NCBI GenBank assembly: GCA_016218045.1 | Contig: JACRFB010000072.1 | Location: 1 to 64,000 of the forward strand | Direction: 5' to 3' | From: Ignavibacteriota bacterium | GTDB taxonomy: Bacteria > Bacteroidota > Ignavibacteria > SZUA-365 | DNA length: 64,000 nt | Shown here: positions 44,728 through 55,217 of the stretch, piece after piece | How the letters are laid out: each line of letters begins with the position of its first letter | How positions within the stretch are numbered: position 1 is the stretch's first letter | The notes under the pieces: model-generated | Told to the model about the DNA's origin: nothing | What the model saw: the letters and a program-made list of their open reading frames with translations, nothing else | Database searches by the model: none | Position numbers and translations under genes: made by a program

Positions 44728-45312
44728 TCAGGCGGTCTTGCCCGTGCTCCCCGGCTTGATCGCCGGTGAACCGCCCGCGCAGAGCGGACAGCTCTCGGGC
44801 TGATAGGTCACGACGTCCAATGTGATCAGTGGCGTGGCCGGCACACCAAAATCGGCACGGCCGCCGCTGCGGTCCACAAGATACCCCAGACCGACGATGG
44901 ATGCACCCGTCGCGCGGACCACATCCACCACTTCGAGGATGCTACCGCCAGTCGTCACCACGTCCTCGACCAACAGCACGCGGTCCTGCGCACCGATGCT
45001 GAATCCGCGGCGCAGCAGCATGCGGCCGTCGACACGTTCGGTGAACATCGCGCGGATGCCGAGATGTTTCGCCGTCTCGTGCGCGAGAATGATGCCGCCC
45101 GTTGCGGGGCCTATCACCACGGTCGGCGATGTCTCACGGAAGTTCTCCGCGATCTGCCCGCACAGGCGCGCCGTGATGTCGGGGTGTTCCAACACGCGGA
45201 ATTTTTCGACGTAGTGCGGACTGTGCAGTCCGGACGTCAGAATAAAGTGCCCTTCGAGGAATGCGCCCGCGGCGCGGAAAAGGTCGAGTGCGGTGTCGGG
45301 TGTGAGTGTCAT
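44728..45312 (-). CDS. pyrE: Orotate phosphoribosyltransferase
   Basis: 194 residues. The PRPP-binding motif VLLVEDVVTTGGSI lies near 116-129, with GLHSPHYVEKF near 38 and IGPATGGIILAHE near 74. It makes OMP in pyrimidine synthesis. The C-terminal tail has CPLC, a short Cys pair seen in some relatives. Its ATG overlaps the TPR gene stop as ATGA. It converges on the receiver gene with a 23-base gap. Confidence 0.95.
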   Translation of the reverse strand: MTLTPDTALDLFRAAGAFLEGHFILTSGLHSPHYVEKFRVLEHPDITARLCGQIAENFRETSPTVVIGPATGGIILAHETAKHLGIRAMFTERVDGRMLLRRGFSIGAQDRVLLVEDVVTTGGSILEVVDVVRATGASIVGLGYLVDRSGGRADFGVPATPLITLDVVTYQPESCPLCAGGSPAIKPGSTGKTA

Positions 45313-45632
45313 GATCTGTCTTCCGAAAGTGATTCGAGTTCCTGTGTCATTTCTGATGCGGCATGATTGTCCTTCTGCAGCCGCGCCTCCGCAATGCCTC
45401 GCGTGTAGGCGTCTGCGGCGTCCGCGTCTCGTCCGGTCTCGGCATACAGGCGTCCGAGCTGGTGATACGCGGGCACGTAGTGCGGGTCGCGCGCGATGGT
45501 GTCGTTCAGGCACGTGATGGCGCGACTTGTCTCGCCGGCTGACGCGTATTCCAGTGCGAGGGCGTAGCGGGTGAACGCATCGTCCGGATCCGCGGCGAGG
45601 AAGGCCTCGAGTGCTTCGCGTCGCGTGGGCAT
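45309..45632 (-). CDS. Small TPR-repeat protein
   Basis: 107 residues with two clear tetratricopeptide units (DAFTRYALALEYASAGETSRAITCLNDTIARDP and YVPAYHQLGRLYAETGRDADAADAYTRGIAEA). No signal or membrane segment. It probably mediates protein contacts. It is 5 bases from the pterin dehydratase and overlaps pyrE. Confidence 0.88.
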   Translation of the reverse strand: MPTRREALEAFLAADPDDAFTRYALALEYASAGETSRAITCLNDTIARDPHYVPAYHQLGRLYAETGRDADAADAYTRGIAEARLQKDNHAASEMTQELESLSEDRS

Positions 45633-45637
45633 CGGCG

Positions 45638-45922
45638 TCAACTCCCCGCGGCCGCGTCGAGCGCGTCGGCCAGTGCGAAGTCCTTCCCTGTCACACCGCC
45701 GGCGCTGTGTGTGCAAAGATCGACACGTACACGCGAGTACCTGATCGTCATGTCGGGATGATGATCGGCGACGTCCGCGATCATGCCCGCCTGCACGATA
45801 AATGCGACGGCTCTGTGAAACGTGGGAAATTCGTAGGTGCGCGTAATGCCCGCGCTGTTGCCGGACCATCCTGCGCGCTCTGCGCAGAGGGTGGACACTT
45901 CCTGATCCGTGTATGTCTTCAT
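45638..45922 (-). CDS. phhB: 4a-hydroxytetrahydrobiopterin (pterin carbinolamine) dehydratase
   Basis: 94 residues. The conserved core DHHPDMTIRYSRVRVDLCTH (about 53-72) contains the active-site His-His-Pro-Asp, and GVTGKDFALA completes the family pattern. It recycles or dehydrates 4a-hydroxypterin; no amino-acid hydroxylase is visible in the window. It lies 46 bases after dnaG. Confidence 0.92.
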   Translation of the reverse strand: MKTYTDQEVSTLCAERAGWSGNSAGITRTYEFPTFHRAVAFIVQAGMIADVADHHPDMTIRYSRVRVDLCTHSAGGVTGKDFALADALDAAAGS

Positions 45923-45968
45923 GGTCTTCTCCGTTCTCTCGCGTGTTAAGGTACGCCCGGCGCAATCG

Positions 45969-47891
45969 TCATGAAACTTGACCCGGAGCGGAAGGCCCCG
46001 CCTGCGGTGCGCCCCAGGTGTCGAACAACACCGTCTGAAAACGCGCGATGTCGGAAAAATCCAGCGCCTCGGATTGCATCAACGCGTTCCTGAGTTTCTC
46101 GAGCTGCACCTTGTCGCCAGCCATCGTGATGTCGTCAGGTGTCAAGCGGAAAAGTGTCTCGAGACGTTTCAGTGTGACATCGATGCTGCGCACGAGCACC
46201 GATGCGTACGACTGCACGAGGCCGCGCGCAAAGTCCCGCGGTTTCACAGTCTGTACATCGGTCCATCGTGGACTCGTGTCGGGCGTGAGCAACACATCGG
46301 CCAACGCCGCGTGCAGCGAGAGGTCGTCGCCAAGCCGGGCCTGCACTTCTCCGAGCGACACCGAACCTTCCACCTCCTCCATCTCGATGAGCAGTCCGAC
46401 AAGCGCGCGGCTGCGCGGATCGGTGAAGGCGTCGGGCAGCACACAGTGCAGCGCTTCGCGCTGAACCTCGGACGGAGTCTGGAAAAGCTGCCCGAGGAAT
46501 TCCTTCTCCGCCCGCGGAAGCTCGGCGGCGAGGCCTGTGACATCGGGCACGATGTCCGGACGCCGCGCGGGCCGCTGCGACGAGGACCTGTCGCCCTTGC
46601 GCCGCCGGAGCAGCGTGTCCAGTTCGTCATATAAAACGGATTCGTATATCCGATATTTTTCCGCGAGATGATGCACGTACAATTCGCGACGGATGCGGTC
46701 TTCCATCTTTGCAAGCAATCCCACGACATGTCGCACGGCCTCGGTCTTCCCTTCGGGCGTCTCGAGTTTCCCCTGGCGCTCATAACGCGACGTGATGAAA
46801 TCCACAAAGGACACGGCCTCTGCCAGACGCGCACCGACGCCGTCGGCTCCGTATTTTCGGACGTAGGAGTCCGGATCTTCGCCCTGCGGCAACGTCACGA
46901 TGCGCGGATCGCAGTCCTGTTCCAGCATCAGATCGATACCGCGTTCCATGGCGGCAAACCCGGCGGAATCCGCGTCGTACAGGAAGAAGAAGTTTCGCGT
47001 GTAGCGCGTGAGCATGCGCACCTGTTCGGGCGTCAGCGCCGTGCCGCTGGTTGCGACAACATGGGTGATGCCGGCCTGGCTCATCGACAGCACATCGGCG
47101 TATCCTTCCACGATGACCACCGCGTCCTGCGCGCGGATGGCCGGAATCGCATGCGAGAGACCGTAGAGCACACGGCTCTTGTTGTAAATCGGCGTCTCGG
47201 GCGAATTCAGATACTTCGGCTCTTCGCCCGCGGCGAGAGTGCGCGCGCCGAAACCGATCACCTTGCGCGACGCGGAAAAAATCGGGAAGATCACGCGCCC
47301 GCGGAAGCGGTCGTACACCCGGCCGCCTTCGCGGCGTACGATGAGCCCGGTGGTTTCGAGAATGTCGTCGGACAGGCCGCGCTCGCGCGCGAAGCGCAGG
47401 AAGGCGTCCCAGGAATCCGACGCGTACCCGAGGCCGAATCGCGTCTGTGTTTCCGTCGTCCAACCGCGCCGTTTGAAGTACTCCGCGCCCGGTGCGCCTT
47501 CCGGCTTCAGCAGGGTGTCGTAGAAAAAGCGGGCCGCCTGCCGCGTCGTCTCATACAATACTTCCGTGTCCGCAGCCGCGGTCGATGTGTGCCCAGTTTC
47601 GGGCACGATCGTTATATGATAACGCTCCGCAAGTTCCGTCACGGCCTCGACAAACGAAATCCGCTCGGTCTCCATGAGAAACGAGAACACATTGCCGCCG
47701 CGCCCGCAGCCGAAACACTTGTATATCGCTCGTTCGGGATTGACGTTGAACGAGGGAGTCTTTTCCTGGTGGAAGGGGCAGAGTCCGATAAAATTGCGAC
47801 CCGCCTTTTTTAATCGCACGAAACCACTGATCACATCGACGATGTCCGCCGACGCTCGAACCTCTTCGATCTTGTGTTCCGGAATCCTCAT
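45969..47891 (-). CDS. dnaG: DNA primase
   Basis: 640 residues. The zinc domain is CPFH ... CFGCGRGG (CHC2 form, about 38-65). The TOPRIM catalytic core contains VIVEGYADVLSM (Glu) and FFLYDADSAG (Asp-x-Asp). The C-terminal part is the DnaB-binding region, rich in Glu and Arg. It makes RNA primers. The ATG at 47891 overlaps the stop of a T9SS protein gene as ATGA, an unusual neighbour. Confidence 0.95.
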   Translation of the reverse strand: MRIPEHKIEEVRASADIVDVISGFVRLKKAGRNFIGLCPFHQEKTPSFNVNPERAIYKCFGCGRGGNVFSFLMETERISFVEAVTELAERYHITIVPETGHTSTAAADTEVLYETTRQAARFFYDTLLKPEGAPGAEYFKRRGWTTETQTRFGLGYASDSWDAFLRFARERGLSDDILETTGLIVRREGGRVYDRFRGRVIFPIFSASRKVIGFGARTLAAGEEPKYLNSPETPIYNKSRVLYGLSHAIPAIRAQDAVVIVEGYADVLSMSQAGITHVVATSGTALTPEQVRMLTRYTRNFFFLYDADSAGFAAMERGIDLMLEQDCDPRIVTLPQGEDPDSYVRKYGADGVGARLAEAVSFVDFITSRYERQGKLETPEGKTEAVRHVVGLLAKMEDRIRRELYVHHLAEKYRIYESVLYDELDTLLRRRKGDRSSSQRPARRPDIVPDVTGLAAELPRAEKEFLGQLFQTPSEVQREALHCVLPDAFTDPRSRALVGLLIEMEEVEGSVSLGEVQARLGDDLSLHAALADVLLTPDTSPRWTDVQTVKPRDFARGLVQSYASVLVRSIDVTLKRLETLFRLTPDDITMAGDKVQLEKLRNALMQSEALDFSDIARFQTVLFDTWGAPQAGPSAPGQVS

Positions 47892-48904
47892 CGGGAAACG
47901 ATGATCGGACGCGTCACAACTCCGGCGTCCGAGGAAAGGCGGAGAAAATACAGTCCCGGCACGAGTCCCGCTCCCGCCGCATCGAAACGCGCGTACCGCA
48001 CGTCGTTTTCCGTCCGGCCCTCCGCGAGCAGCGCGGCCTCGCGGCCGAAGATGTCGTACACGGCGAGCCGCACCGCGCTCGATGCGGGCGCGGAAAATGT
48101 AATGGTGCAGACATCACGCACGGGCTCGGGATATGTGCTTCCGATCGAAAGCGCCGCGTGCTCGGGCACGGCGGATGTGCCGGTGAGTTTTGTGTCGGGC
48201 AGCCCCGCATCGTACCGCACTATGGCGCGCAGGCACATGCTGGCGTTGTTCTGACCAGCAAAGGGCAGATTCCGCGCGCCCGCCGGATCGGCGGTGATCA
48301 TCAGGCGGCGGTAACGATCGAACTCCGCGATGTCACGTCGCACGAGCAGGGCAAAACCGTTCCAGAGTCCCGCGTCTATCGCGTAGCGCTGTTTCGACCG
48401 CAGCTTCACTCCAATCAGGAAGTCGCGCTTCGGCGCAAATACGAGAGGCGGATTAAATGGCAGAAAACGCAGCTCGCGCGCTCCCGAGGCGAGGGGATTC
48501 TGCACTGCGATGTTCCCGGCCGGTACGCCCTGGTTGCCGAGATCGAACAGGAACGTCTTCCCCACATTCACGGGCACGGGAGGAACGGCGCTGCTCTCAT
48601 ACACCCACACCACGAGGGTGTCGCTGCCACTCTCGGGTTCAAATTTGACCACGCTGAATCCCAATTCCACACCCTCGAGTATACAGCGTTCGGTCGGTGT
48701 GAAGCGCACGTTGTACACAACGTCGAGTTCGCCCGGAAACGTGGTGAAGGCGAAGAGCTGGCCCTCGGCGGGGAGGGCGATGCCGTCGTAGCGCAGCGTG
48801 TCCTGCTGCGCCGCGAGTTCGCGCGGCACGCAGCACAGCACGGCCGCGCACAAAACCACAAGCAGTGCGGAGTGGACCACGGTCGATCCGATCAGGCGTG
48901 GCAT
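47888..48904 (-). CDS. T9SS-secreted protein of unknown function
   Basis: 338 residues. A signal peptide (about 1-31, ending ELAAQ) is followed by a beta-rich domain with no recognised family. A T9SS type A sorting domain (about 260-338) has PEPVRDVCTITF, VYDIFGREAALLAEG and LVPGLYFLRLSS, ending PIIVSR. It should be exported to the surface. It sits 5 bases after pyrG and overlaps dnaG, inside an otherwise cytoplasmic housekeeping cluster. Confidence 0.85.
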   Translation of the reverse strand: MPRLIGSTVVHSALLVVLCAAVLCCVPRELAAQQDTLRYDGIALPAEGQLFAFTTFPGELDVVYNVRFTPTERCILEGVELGFSVVKFEPESGSDTLVVWVYESSAVPPVPVNVGKTFLFDLGNQGVPAGNIAVQNPLASGARELRFLPFNPPLVFAPKRDFLIGVKLRSKQRYAIDAGLWNGFALLVRRDIAEFDRYRRLMITADPAGARNLPFAGQNNASMCLRAIVRYDAGLPDTKLTGTSAVPEHAALSIGSTYPEPVRDVCTITFSAPASSAVRLAVYDIFGREAALLAEGRTENDVRYARFDAAGAGLVPGLYFLRLSSDAGVVTRPIIVSR

Positions 48905-48909
48905 GGGAT

Positions 48910-50670
<1,761 letters not shown>

Positions 50671-50708
50671 TCACATGCGCGTTTCCGGGCACCGGATGCG
50701 CGGGCGGC

Positions 50709-51641
50709 TTATGCGAAGACGATAAAATCCAGATACAGGAACACCACGGGGGAGACAAAGATCAGACTGTCGAACCGGTCGAAGACTCCGCCGTGTCCGG
50801 GCAGAAGCGCCGACGAATCCTTCACACCCGCATCACGCTTGAACAGTGATTCCACGAGATCGCCGATCTGTCCCACGGAGCCGACAAAGGCGCCGATCAC
50901 GAGCGCATGGTGCAGAGGCAGGTATTCGAGCGCAAGGTATTTTGCGCCGGCCATCGCGCCGAGTGCTCCGAGAAATCCCCAGACCGCACCTTCCCAGGTT
51001 TTATTGGGACTGACACGTTCGAACAATTTGTGTTTTCCCATCGTGCGTCCGCCGAAGTACGCGGCGGTGTCACAAATCCATATCGTGGCGAGCAGTGCGA
51101 TGACGGTGGCGCCGCCCCATGCCGAGAGCTGCGCCGCCTGGGCTGCATTCAGCACGGCAGTACCGAACACACTGCCCACGGGGAATTCCGCGACGGAAAA
51201 GATCTCCCGTATGCCCACCACCGTGGCGAGGCAGAGACCGATGTAGAAAAAGCCGAGAAAACTGAATGCGGTGTTCATGAGCGCTGAACCGCGGTTGCGG
51301 AAGAGTTCGATGAGCGGCGCCACAATGACAAACAGCAGGACGATCCATACTACCGCCTGCCAATGCAGCGGATACGGGAGCGTACCGCCCGACAGTGCCG
51401 CGATATCAGCGCCAAGCCGTTCGTGCATAAAAGCCAGAAGAAGCGCCAGCCCGGCCGCCGTCATTAGCGCGGTCTGTGGCGCCGCACCCTTCGCACGGGC
51501 AAAGTCTGAAAATTCACGCATGGCGGCGACCAGCACAGCGCCGACAAAAAACAACCAGAAATATCCTCCCAGCCAAGCGAGAAGCACGATGACTGGAATG
51601 GCGACTGCTGCGACGAGAAGACGCGCGGAGAGGTTGCTCAC
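50709..51641 (-). CDS. cdsA: Phosphatidate cytidylyltransferase
   Basis: 310 residues with about eight transmembrane segments. The signature SPNKTWEGAVWGFLGALG and the C-terminal KRDAGVKDSSALLPGHGGVFDRFDS are present. It makes CDP-diacylglycerol for phospholipids, using the CTP made by PyrG. The GTG start overlaps the zinc-ribbon gene stop as GTGA. Confidence 0.94.
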   Translation of the reverse strand: MSNLSARLLVAAVAIPVIVLLAWLGGYFWLFFVGAVLVAAMREFSDFARAKGAAPQTALMTAAGLALLLAFMHERLGADIAALSGGTLPYPLHWQAVVWIVLLFVIVAPLIELFRNRGSALMNTAFSFLGFFYIGLCLATVVGIREIFSVAEFPVGSVFGTAVLNAAQAAQLSAWGGATVIALLATIWICDTAAYFGGRTMGKHKLFERVSPNKTWEGAVWGFLGALGAMAGAKYLALEYLPLHHALVIGAFVGSVGQIGDLVESLFKRDAGVKDSSALLPGHGGVFDRFDSLIFVSPVVFLYLDFIVFA

Positions 51642-52216
51642 GCGGGCGCTCCCGTCGGATCCACATCATCTTCCAAGGGCGGGGAATTCAGTATCGCCTG
51701 CACGATCTCTCCGGCCCGCTCGATCTCATCCTTACGCACGTACACGCTCACCAGCGCCATCTCTCCGATATCGACGAAGTAGACGTGGCCGTGCTGATCA
51801 AATAGCTGCGTGTCGATACCGGCGCTCTCGAGATTGGCACGGATCATCTCGGCTTCATATTCCGCGGATGAACGGTACACCACCGCGTAATCCTGATGCA
51901 GGGTATAGTGCGTGTCGTTGTTGCAGAAGTACTTGCCTTCGATTTCGTTCGCGCATTCGGAACACACGGGTTTGCCGCACATGATGCAGCCCGCCATCGC
52001 GGGTGAATCGGGATGTTCGGCGCATTCAGGTGTCTCGTCCGTTTCCGCGTCAAGCAGCAGAACGCCGCAATGATCGCAGAACGTGTCGGTGGCGGGCACC
52101 GGTTCCTCACATTTCTTGCAATGGACGAGGGGGCCGTCTTCAAGAGGCACGTGGCAATCGCTGCACTCGGCAACACCTTCCACGTATTCGGTGAAACACT
52201 GCGGACAGTACGACAT
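51638..52216 (-). CDS. Multi-zinc-ribbon protein with DUF2007-like C-terminus
   Basis: 192 residues. There are two zinc ribbons (CPQC ... CSDC and CKKC ... CDHC) and then a B-box-like finger (CAEH, CIMC, CSEC, FCNN). The C-terminal part (YAVVYRSSAEYEAEMIRANLESAGIDTQLFDQ) resembles DUF2007 putative signal-transducing domains. It is soluble and of unknown role. GAGG is placed well before the ATG. It lies 9 bases after the CPBP protease. Confidence 0.85.
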   Translation of the reverse strand: MSYCPQCFTEYVEGVAECSDCHVPLEDGPLVHCKKCEEPVPATDTFCDHCGVLLLDAETDETPECAEHPDSPAMAGCIMCGKPVCSECANEIEGKYFCNNDTHYTLHQDYAVVYRSSAEYEAEMIRANLESAGIDTQLFDQHGHVYFVDIGEMALVSVYVRKDEIERAGEIVQAILNSPPLEDDVDPTGAPA

Positions 52217-52225
52217 GGTACACCT

Positions 52226-53224
52226 CTATGCGATGGTGAACGGGGGGGAGGTCGTGTCGCGGTGCATGGTGAAACGACGGAACGCGAACAGGGCGGCGAC
52301 CAACACGACGAGTCCGGCTCCCGCCAGATATGCCGTGTCCTGTGCCGCGCCCGCCGCTGCAACTTCCTGTGACGCCGCCTCGTAGCCGAGAAAATACACG
52401 CTGAGCACCGAGATCGTGTTGTTCGTCGCATGTGCTATCATCCCGTAATACAGGGAATTGCCGCGCCAGACGACGTAGCCGAGGAGCAGACCGACGCTCG
52501 TGAGCGCCACAAACTGCGTCGGGTACAGATGGAACATCGCGAAGATCGCCGCGTTGAGGAGTATGGCCCATCGCGCCCGCATGCTCTTTTCGAAGGCACG
52601 CTGTACGACTCCCCGGAACACGAGTTCCTCGCACAGGGCGGGTGTGAACGCGACCACGATCCATACGAAGCCGAGTTCCCAGGGCGACTGCATCAGGAGC
52701 AGACTTTTATATGCGCCCGCAATCAGCTTCTCGATGGCGTCGTACAACTTCTCCAAGGACGGAGTGAGAATGTATGTGCGGAGTATGTGTTCCTGCGCGG
52801 TCATGTACCCCTGCAGTACGAACTGCAACGCCACAACGGCGAGAATCACCGCCAGCGCCGGACGCCACGAGACGGGATGCAGGCGCAGGCCTGCGCGCAC
52901 ATTCCACCGGAAGACCCGCGTGAAGACGAACACGGGGCCGGCCAGAAAGACCACCTGCGCGAACACCGTGGCGATGCGCATGGCGTTGACATTGTCGGGT
53001 GTGATCGATGTCCCGATCAGGAGAACGGTGATGACGCTGCCGATGAGCTGATACGAAATAAAGATCGCGCCCAGAAACAGAATGCCCGCAAGCCACGGCG
53101 CAATCGGGAGCGGTGTGTCTGAACGGGGTTCTTCGGTACGCGGGAGCGTGTCGGAGGAGGCGGTGCCGGGCATTGCCGCGGATGCGCCTTCATCCATGTC
53201 GTCGATATGCTCCGAAGGAATCAT
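52226..53224 (-). CDS. CPBP-family intramembrane glutamic endopeptidase
   Basis: 332 residues, about eight transmembrane segments after a 40-residue acidic N-terminus. Catalytic motifs: E199-E200-x3-R204 (CEELVFRG), H232 in FHLYPTQ, and H265/N269 in HATNNT. It is a Rce1-like membrane protease; its substrate is unknown. The start overlaps the preceding stop as ATGA. Confidence 0.9.
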   Translation of the reverse strand: MIPSEHIDDMDEGASAAMPGTASSDTLPRTEEPRSDTPLPIAPWLAGILFLGAIFISYQLIGSVITVLLIGTSITPDNVNAMRIATVFAQVVFLAGPVFVFTRVFRWNVRAGLRLHPVSWRPALAVILAVVALQFVLQGYMTAQEHILRTYILTPSLEKLYDAIEKLIAGAYKSLLLMQSPWELGFVWIVVAFTPALCEELVFRGVVQRAFEKSMRARWAILLNAAIFAMFHLYPTQFVALTSVGLLLGYVVWRGNSLYYGMIAHATNNTISVLSVYFLGYEAASQEVAAAGAAQDTAYLAGAGLVVLVAALFAFRRFTMHRDTTSPPFTIA

Positions 53225-54177
53225 TGCGCCGCCCTCCCCGCCGCGAGACGTATCATCGCGGCAAGCAACGGGATCATGAGCTCGTGATGTCCGGTGAACG
53301 TGTACCCGCGCCCTCCGCCCTGTGTGGGCCGCGACACAACGTTCACATTGGGCCGGTAATGCTGTATCATGTCAAAATTCGCGGCAATGAAGTTGTGGGC
53401 CGGAAAACCGAGATTGCGGACCACCGTGAGCGCCTTGAGAAACACCTCGGGAAGCAGCACGGCCGATCCGATGTTCAACACGACCGCGCCCTCGCGCAGA
53501 TCCTTAATGGCATGCGCAAGCACACGGAAATCGCGGAACGACATTTCGCCCGTCGCGCCACCGTCCATACCCGGCTGCTGATGTACGATATCGGTGCCGA
53601 TCGCGGCATGAACCGATACGGGAAGGTCCAGGCGCACACCCGCCGCAAGGATAGAGTTGTCGATGTGCGGCGCGCCCTTCTCGTGAAGGGCCGCGCCCAG
53701 GGCCTCGCCATAACCCATCGCCGTTCCGGCCGCGGCTGCATTGAGTGTGCCGTTGATGAAGTCGCCCGTCTCGCGCCACATACCGAAGCTTCCGTCGCGC
53801 AGATTCGAGGCCACATCCTCGGAGGTTGCACCGTATAATGCTGATTCGGAATCGTGGATTGCCGCGGCGCTGTTCATGGCAACGGCGGTGACGAAACCCC
53901 GTTCCATCAAGTCGATAAGCACAGGCGCCAGACCCACCTTCACGACGTGCGCGCCCATCATCCAAATCACGGGCGCACCCGCGCGACGCGCGTTGGCGAC
54001 GGACTCGGCAAGAATCCGAAGATCCCCGGCCTTCAGGATGCGCGGCAGGTTGTCCACAAACTCCTCGAACGAGGCGCCACCGCCGGTTGCGCGCGCAAGC
54101 GACTCCCGCGTGACCTTGTTGCTCCGTTCGGCAACCGAACGCGTCTGTATGCCCGTAAAATCAAGCTGCGGAAACAT
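53221..54177 (-). CDS. Unrecognised conserved protein, possibly Rossmann-like
   Basis: 318 residues, no signal or membrane segment. Noticeable motifs are WMMGAHVVKVGLAPVL near 72, AMNSAAAIHDSE near 98, GSFGMWRETGDFINGTL near 128, and IGTDIVHQQPGMDGGATGE near 193. Later come NIGSAVLLPEVFLKAL and TQGGGRGYTFTGHHEL. The Gly/His-rich loops suggest an enzyme. A deoxyhypusine-synthase-like fold occurred to me but I cannot support it. It is linked to CPBP by ATGA. Confidence 0.7.
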   Translation of the reverse strand: MFPQLDFTGIQTRSVAERSNKVTRESLARATGGGASFEEFVDNLPRILKAGDLRILAESVANARRAGAPVIWMMGAHVVKVGLAPVLIDLMERGFVTAVAMNSAAAIHDSESALYGATSEDVASNLRDGSFGMWRETGDFINGTLNAAAAGTAMGYGEALGAALHEKGAPHIDNSILAAGVRLDLPVSVHAAIGTDIVHQQPGMDGGATGEMSFRDFRVLAHAIKDLREGAVVLNIGSAVLLPEVFLKALTVVRNLGFPAHNFIAANFDMIQHYRPNVNVVSRPTQGGGRGYTFTGHHELMIPLLAAMIRLAAGRAAQ

Positions 54178-54241
54178 GCGCCCCGCCCAGTGTATGGAGA
54201 ATCATACGGGCAAATTGCGCATGCACCGGTTGGAAAGCAAC

Positions 54242-54272
54242 CGCGCCGTTCCCCGCATGGAGGAACGGCGCG
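54242..54272 (-). terminator. Probable terminator after DUF3108 gene
   Basis: Perfect 11-bp stem CGCGCCGTTCC/GGAACGGCGCG with a 9-base loop, 42 bases beyond the stop of the DUF3108 gene. The minus-strand tail is moderately T-rich (GTTGCTTTCC). A second, bulged stem (54282-54310) lies between the stop and this one. Confidence 0.6.
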
Positions 54273-54313
54273 ACACCGTCGGCGTCCGCACCGGCCCGGG
54301 TGCGGGACGCGCG

Positions 54314-55147
54314 TTATTTCACCTTTGATGGAATCGGACCTTTGACTCCTTTATACGACAGCAGCTCGGAGGTGATCGAACCGATCGGGATTTCCGCCTC
54401 GACCTGCACCGGGATTTTCCGGTCGTCGTCCGTAACCCACACGATGATGCGTCCCGACGACTTGAACAGGCCGCCTTCTTTCATGATCGGCTCGAGCAGG
54501 ATGCAGCGAAACTCACCCGCCTCAACCGAGACGGTCTGCTTCCCGAGATATTTAACTGTAAGACCGTAGGTGCTGTCCTTGTAGAAATTGCGGAGCTGCA
54601 CCTTCTGCCCTGGACGGAAGCCCGAATAGTCGTACGTCCGCATGAAATAAAACGCCGAGAGTATGTCCTGCGTGAACGGCTCGACGGGGAATTCGCCGTT
54701 CGGGGTCACGGCCTTCATGCGCCAATAGTCGAAGCCCGCATGATAGTCGCGTTTGTACCCCCCTTCGCGGATCTGCTGAATGAACTTCCATGAATAGAGG
54801 CCGTCGACATCGATGTGGGATTCGTAGCGATCGCGCACCTTGTAGAATGCGTCGAAGAAGGGTTTCGATGTGACGGTGAACTCCACCGCATAACACGGGC
54901 GACCACCCATTGTGCTCATGCGCGGAATCGACATCTTCGCCGTTCCGGCAGTGATAAATCCGTAATTCACGTCGTACACCAATTCCTCGCCCACGGCAAA
55001 GGCGTTGTGTTCGATCTTACGATAGGGAATTTTTGAACCCGGGGATTCCGGTTCGCCTCCCTCGCCCAGTTTCTGCGCGGCGGCAGGGATAAGGACACCG
55101 AGTCCTAAAAGAAGGACGAGTGTTGTGTGCAATGCGCGTGTAAACAT
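54314..55147 (-). CDS. Exported DUF3108 protein
   Basis: 277 residues. A signal peptide spans about 1-24 (AAAQ). The mature protein has the DUF3108 pattern: FAVGEELVYDVNYGFITAGTA near 47, SKPFFDAFYKVRDRYES near 90, and a late SSGRIIVWVTDDDRKIPVQVEAEIPIGSITSEL. Bacteroidota/Proteobacteria members are periplasmic with unclear function. ATG 55147 has AGAGG about 10 bases upstream. It appears to start its own unit. Confidence 0.88.
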   Translation of the reverse strand: MFTRALHTTLVLLLGLGVLIPAAAQKLGEGGEPESPGSKIPYRKIEHNAFAVGEELVYDVNYGFITAGTAKMSIPRMSTMGGRPCYAVEFTVTSKPFFDAFYKVRDRYESHIDVDGLYSWKFIQQIREGGYKRDYHAGFDYWRMKAVTPNGEFPVEPFTQDILSAFYFMRTYDYSGFRPGQKVQLRNFYKDSTYGLTVKYLGKQTVSVEAGEFRCILLEPIMKEGGLFKSSGRIIVWVTDDDRKIPVQVEAEIPIGSITSELLSYKGVKGPIPSKVK

Positions 55148-55217
55148 GGTAATTCTGCCTCTTCTGCCCGAAATGAGTGCGTTCATTCCAATACTACGCC
55201 ATTTCCATGCCAAAAGT

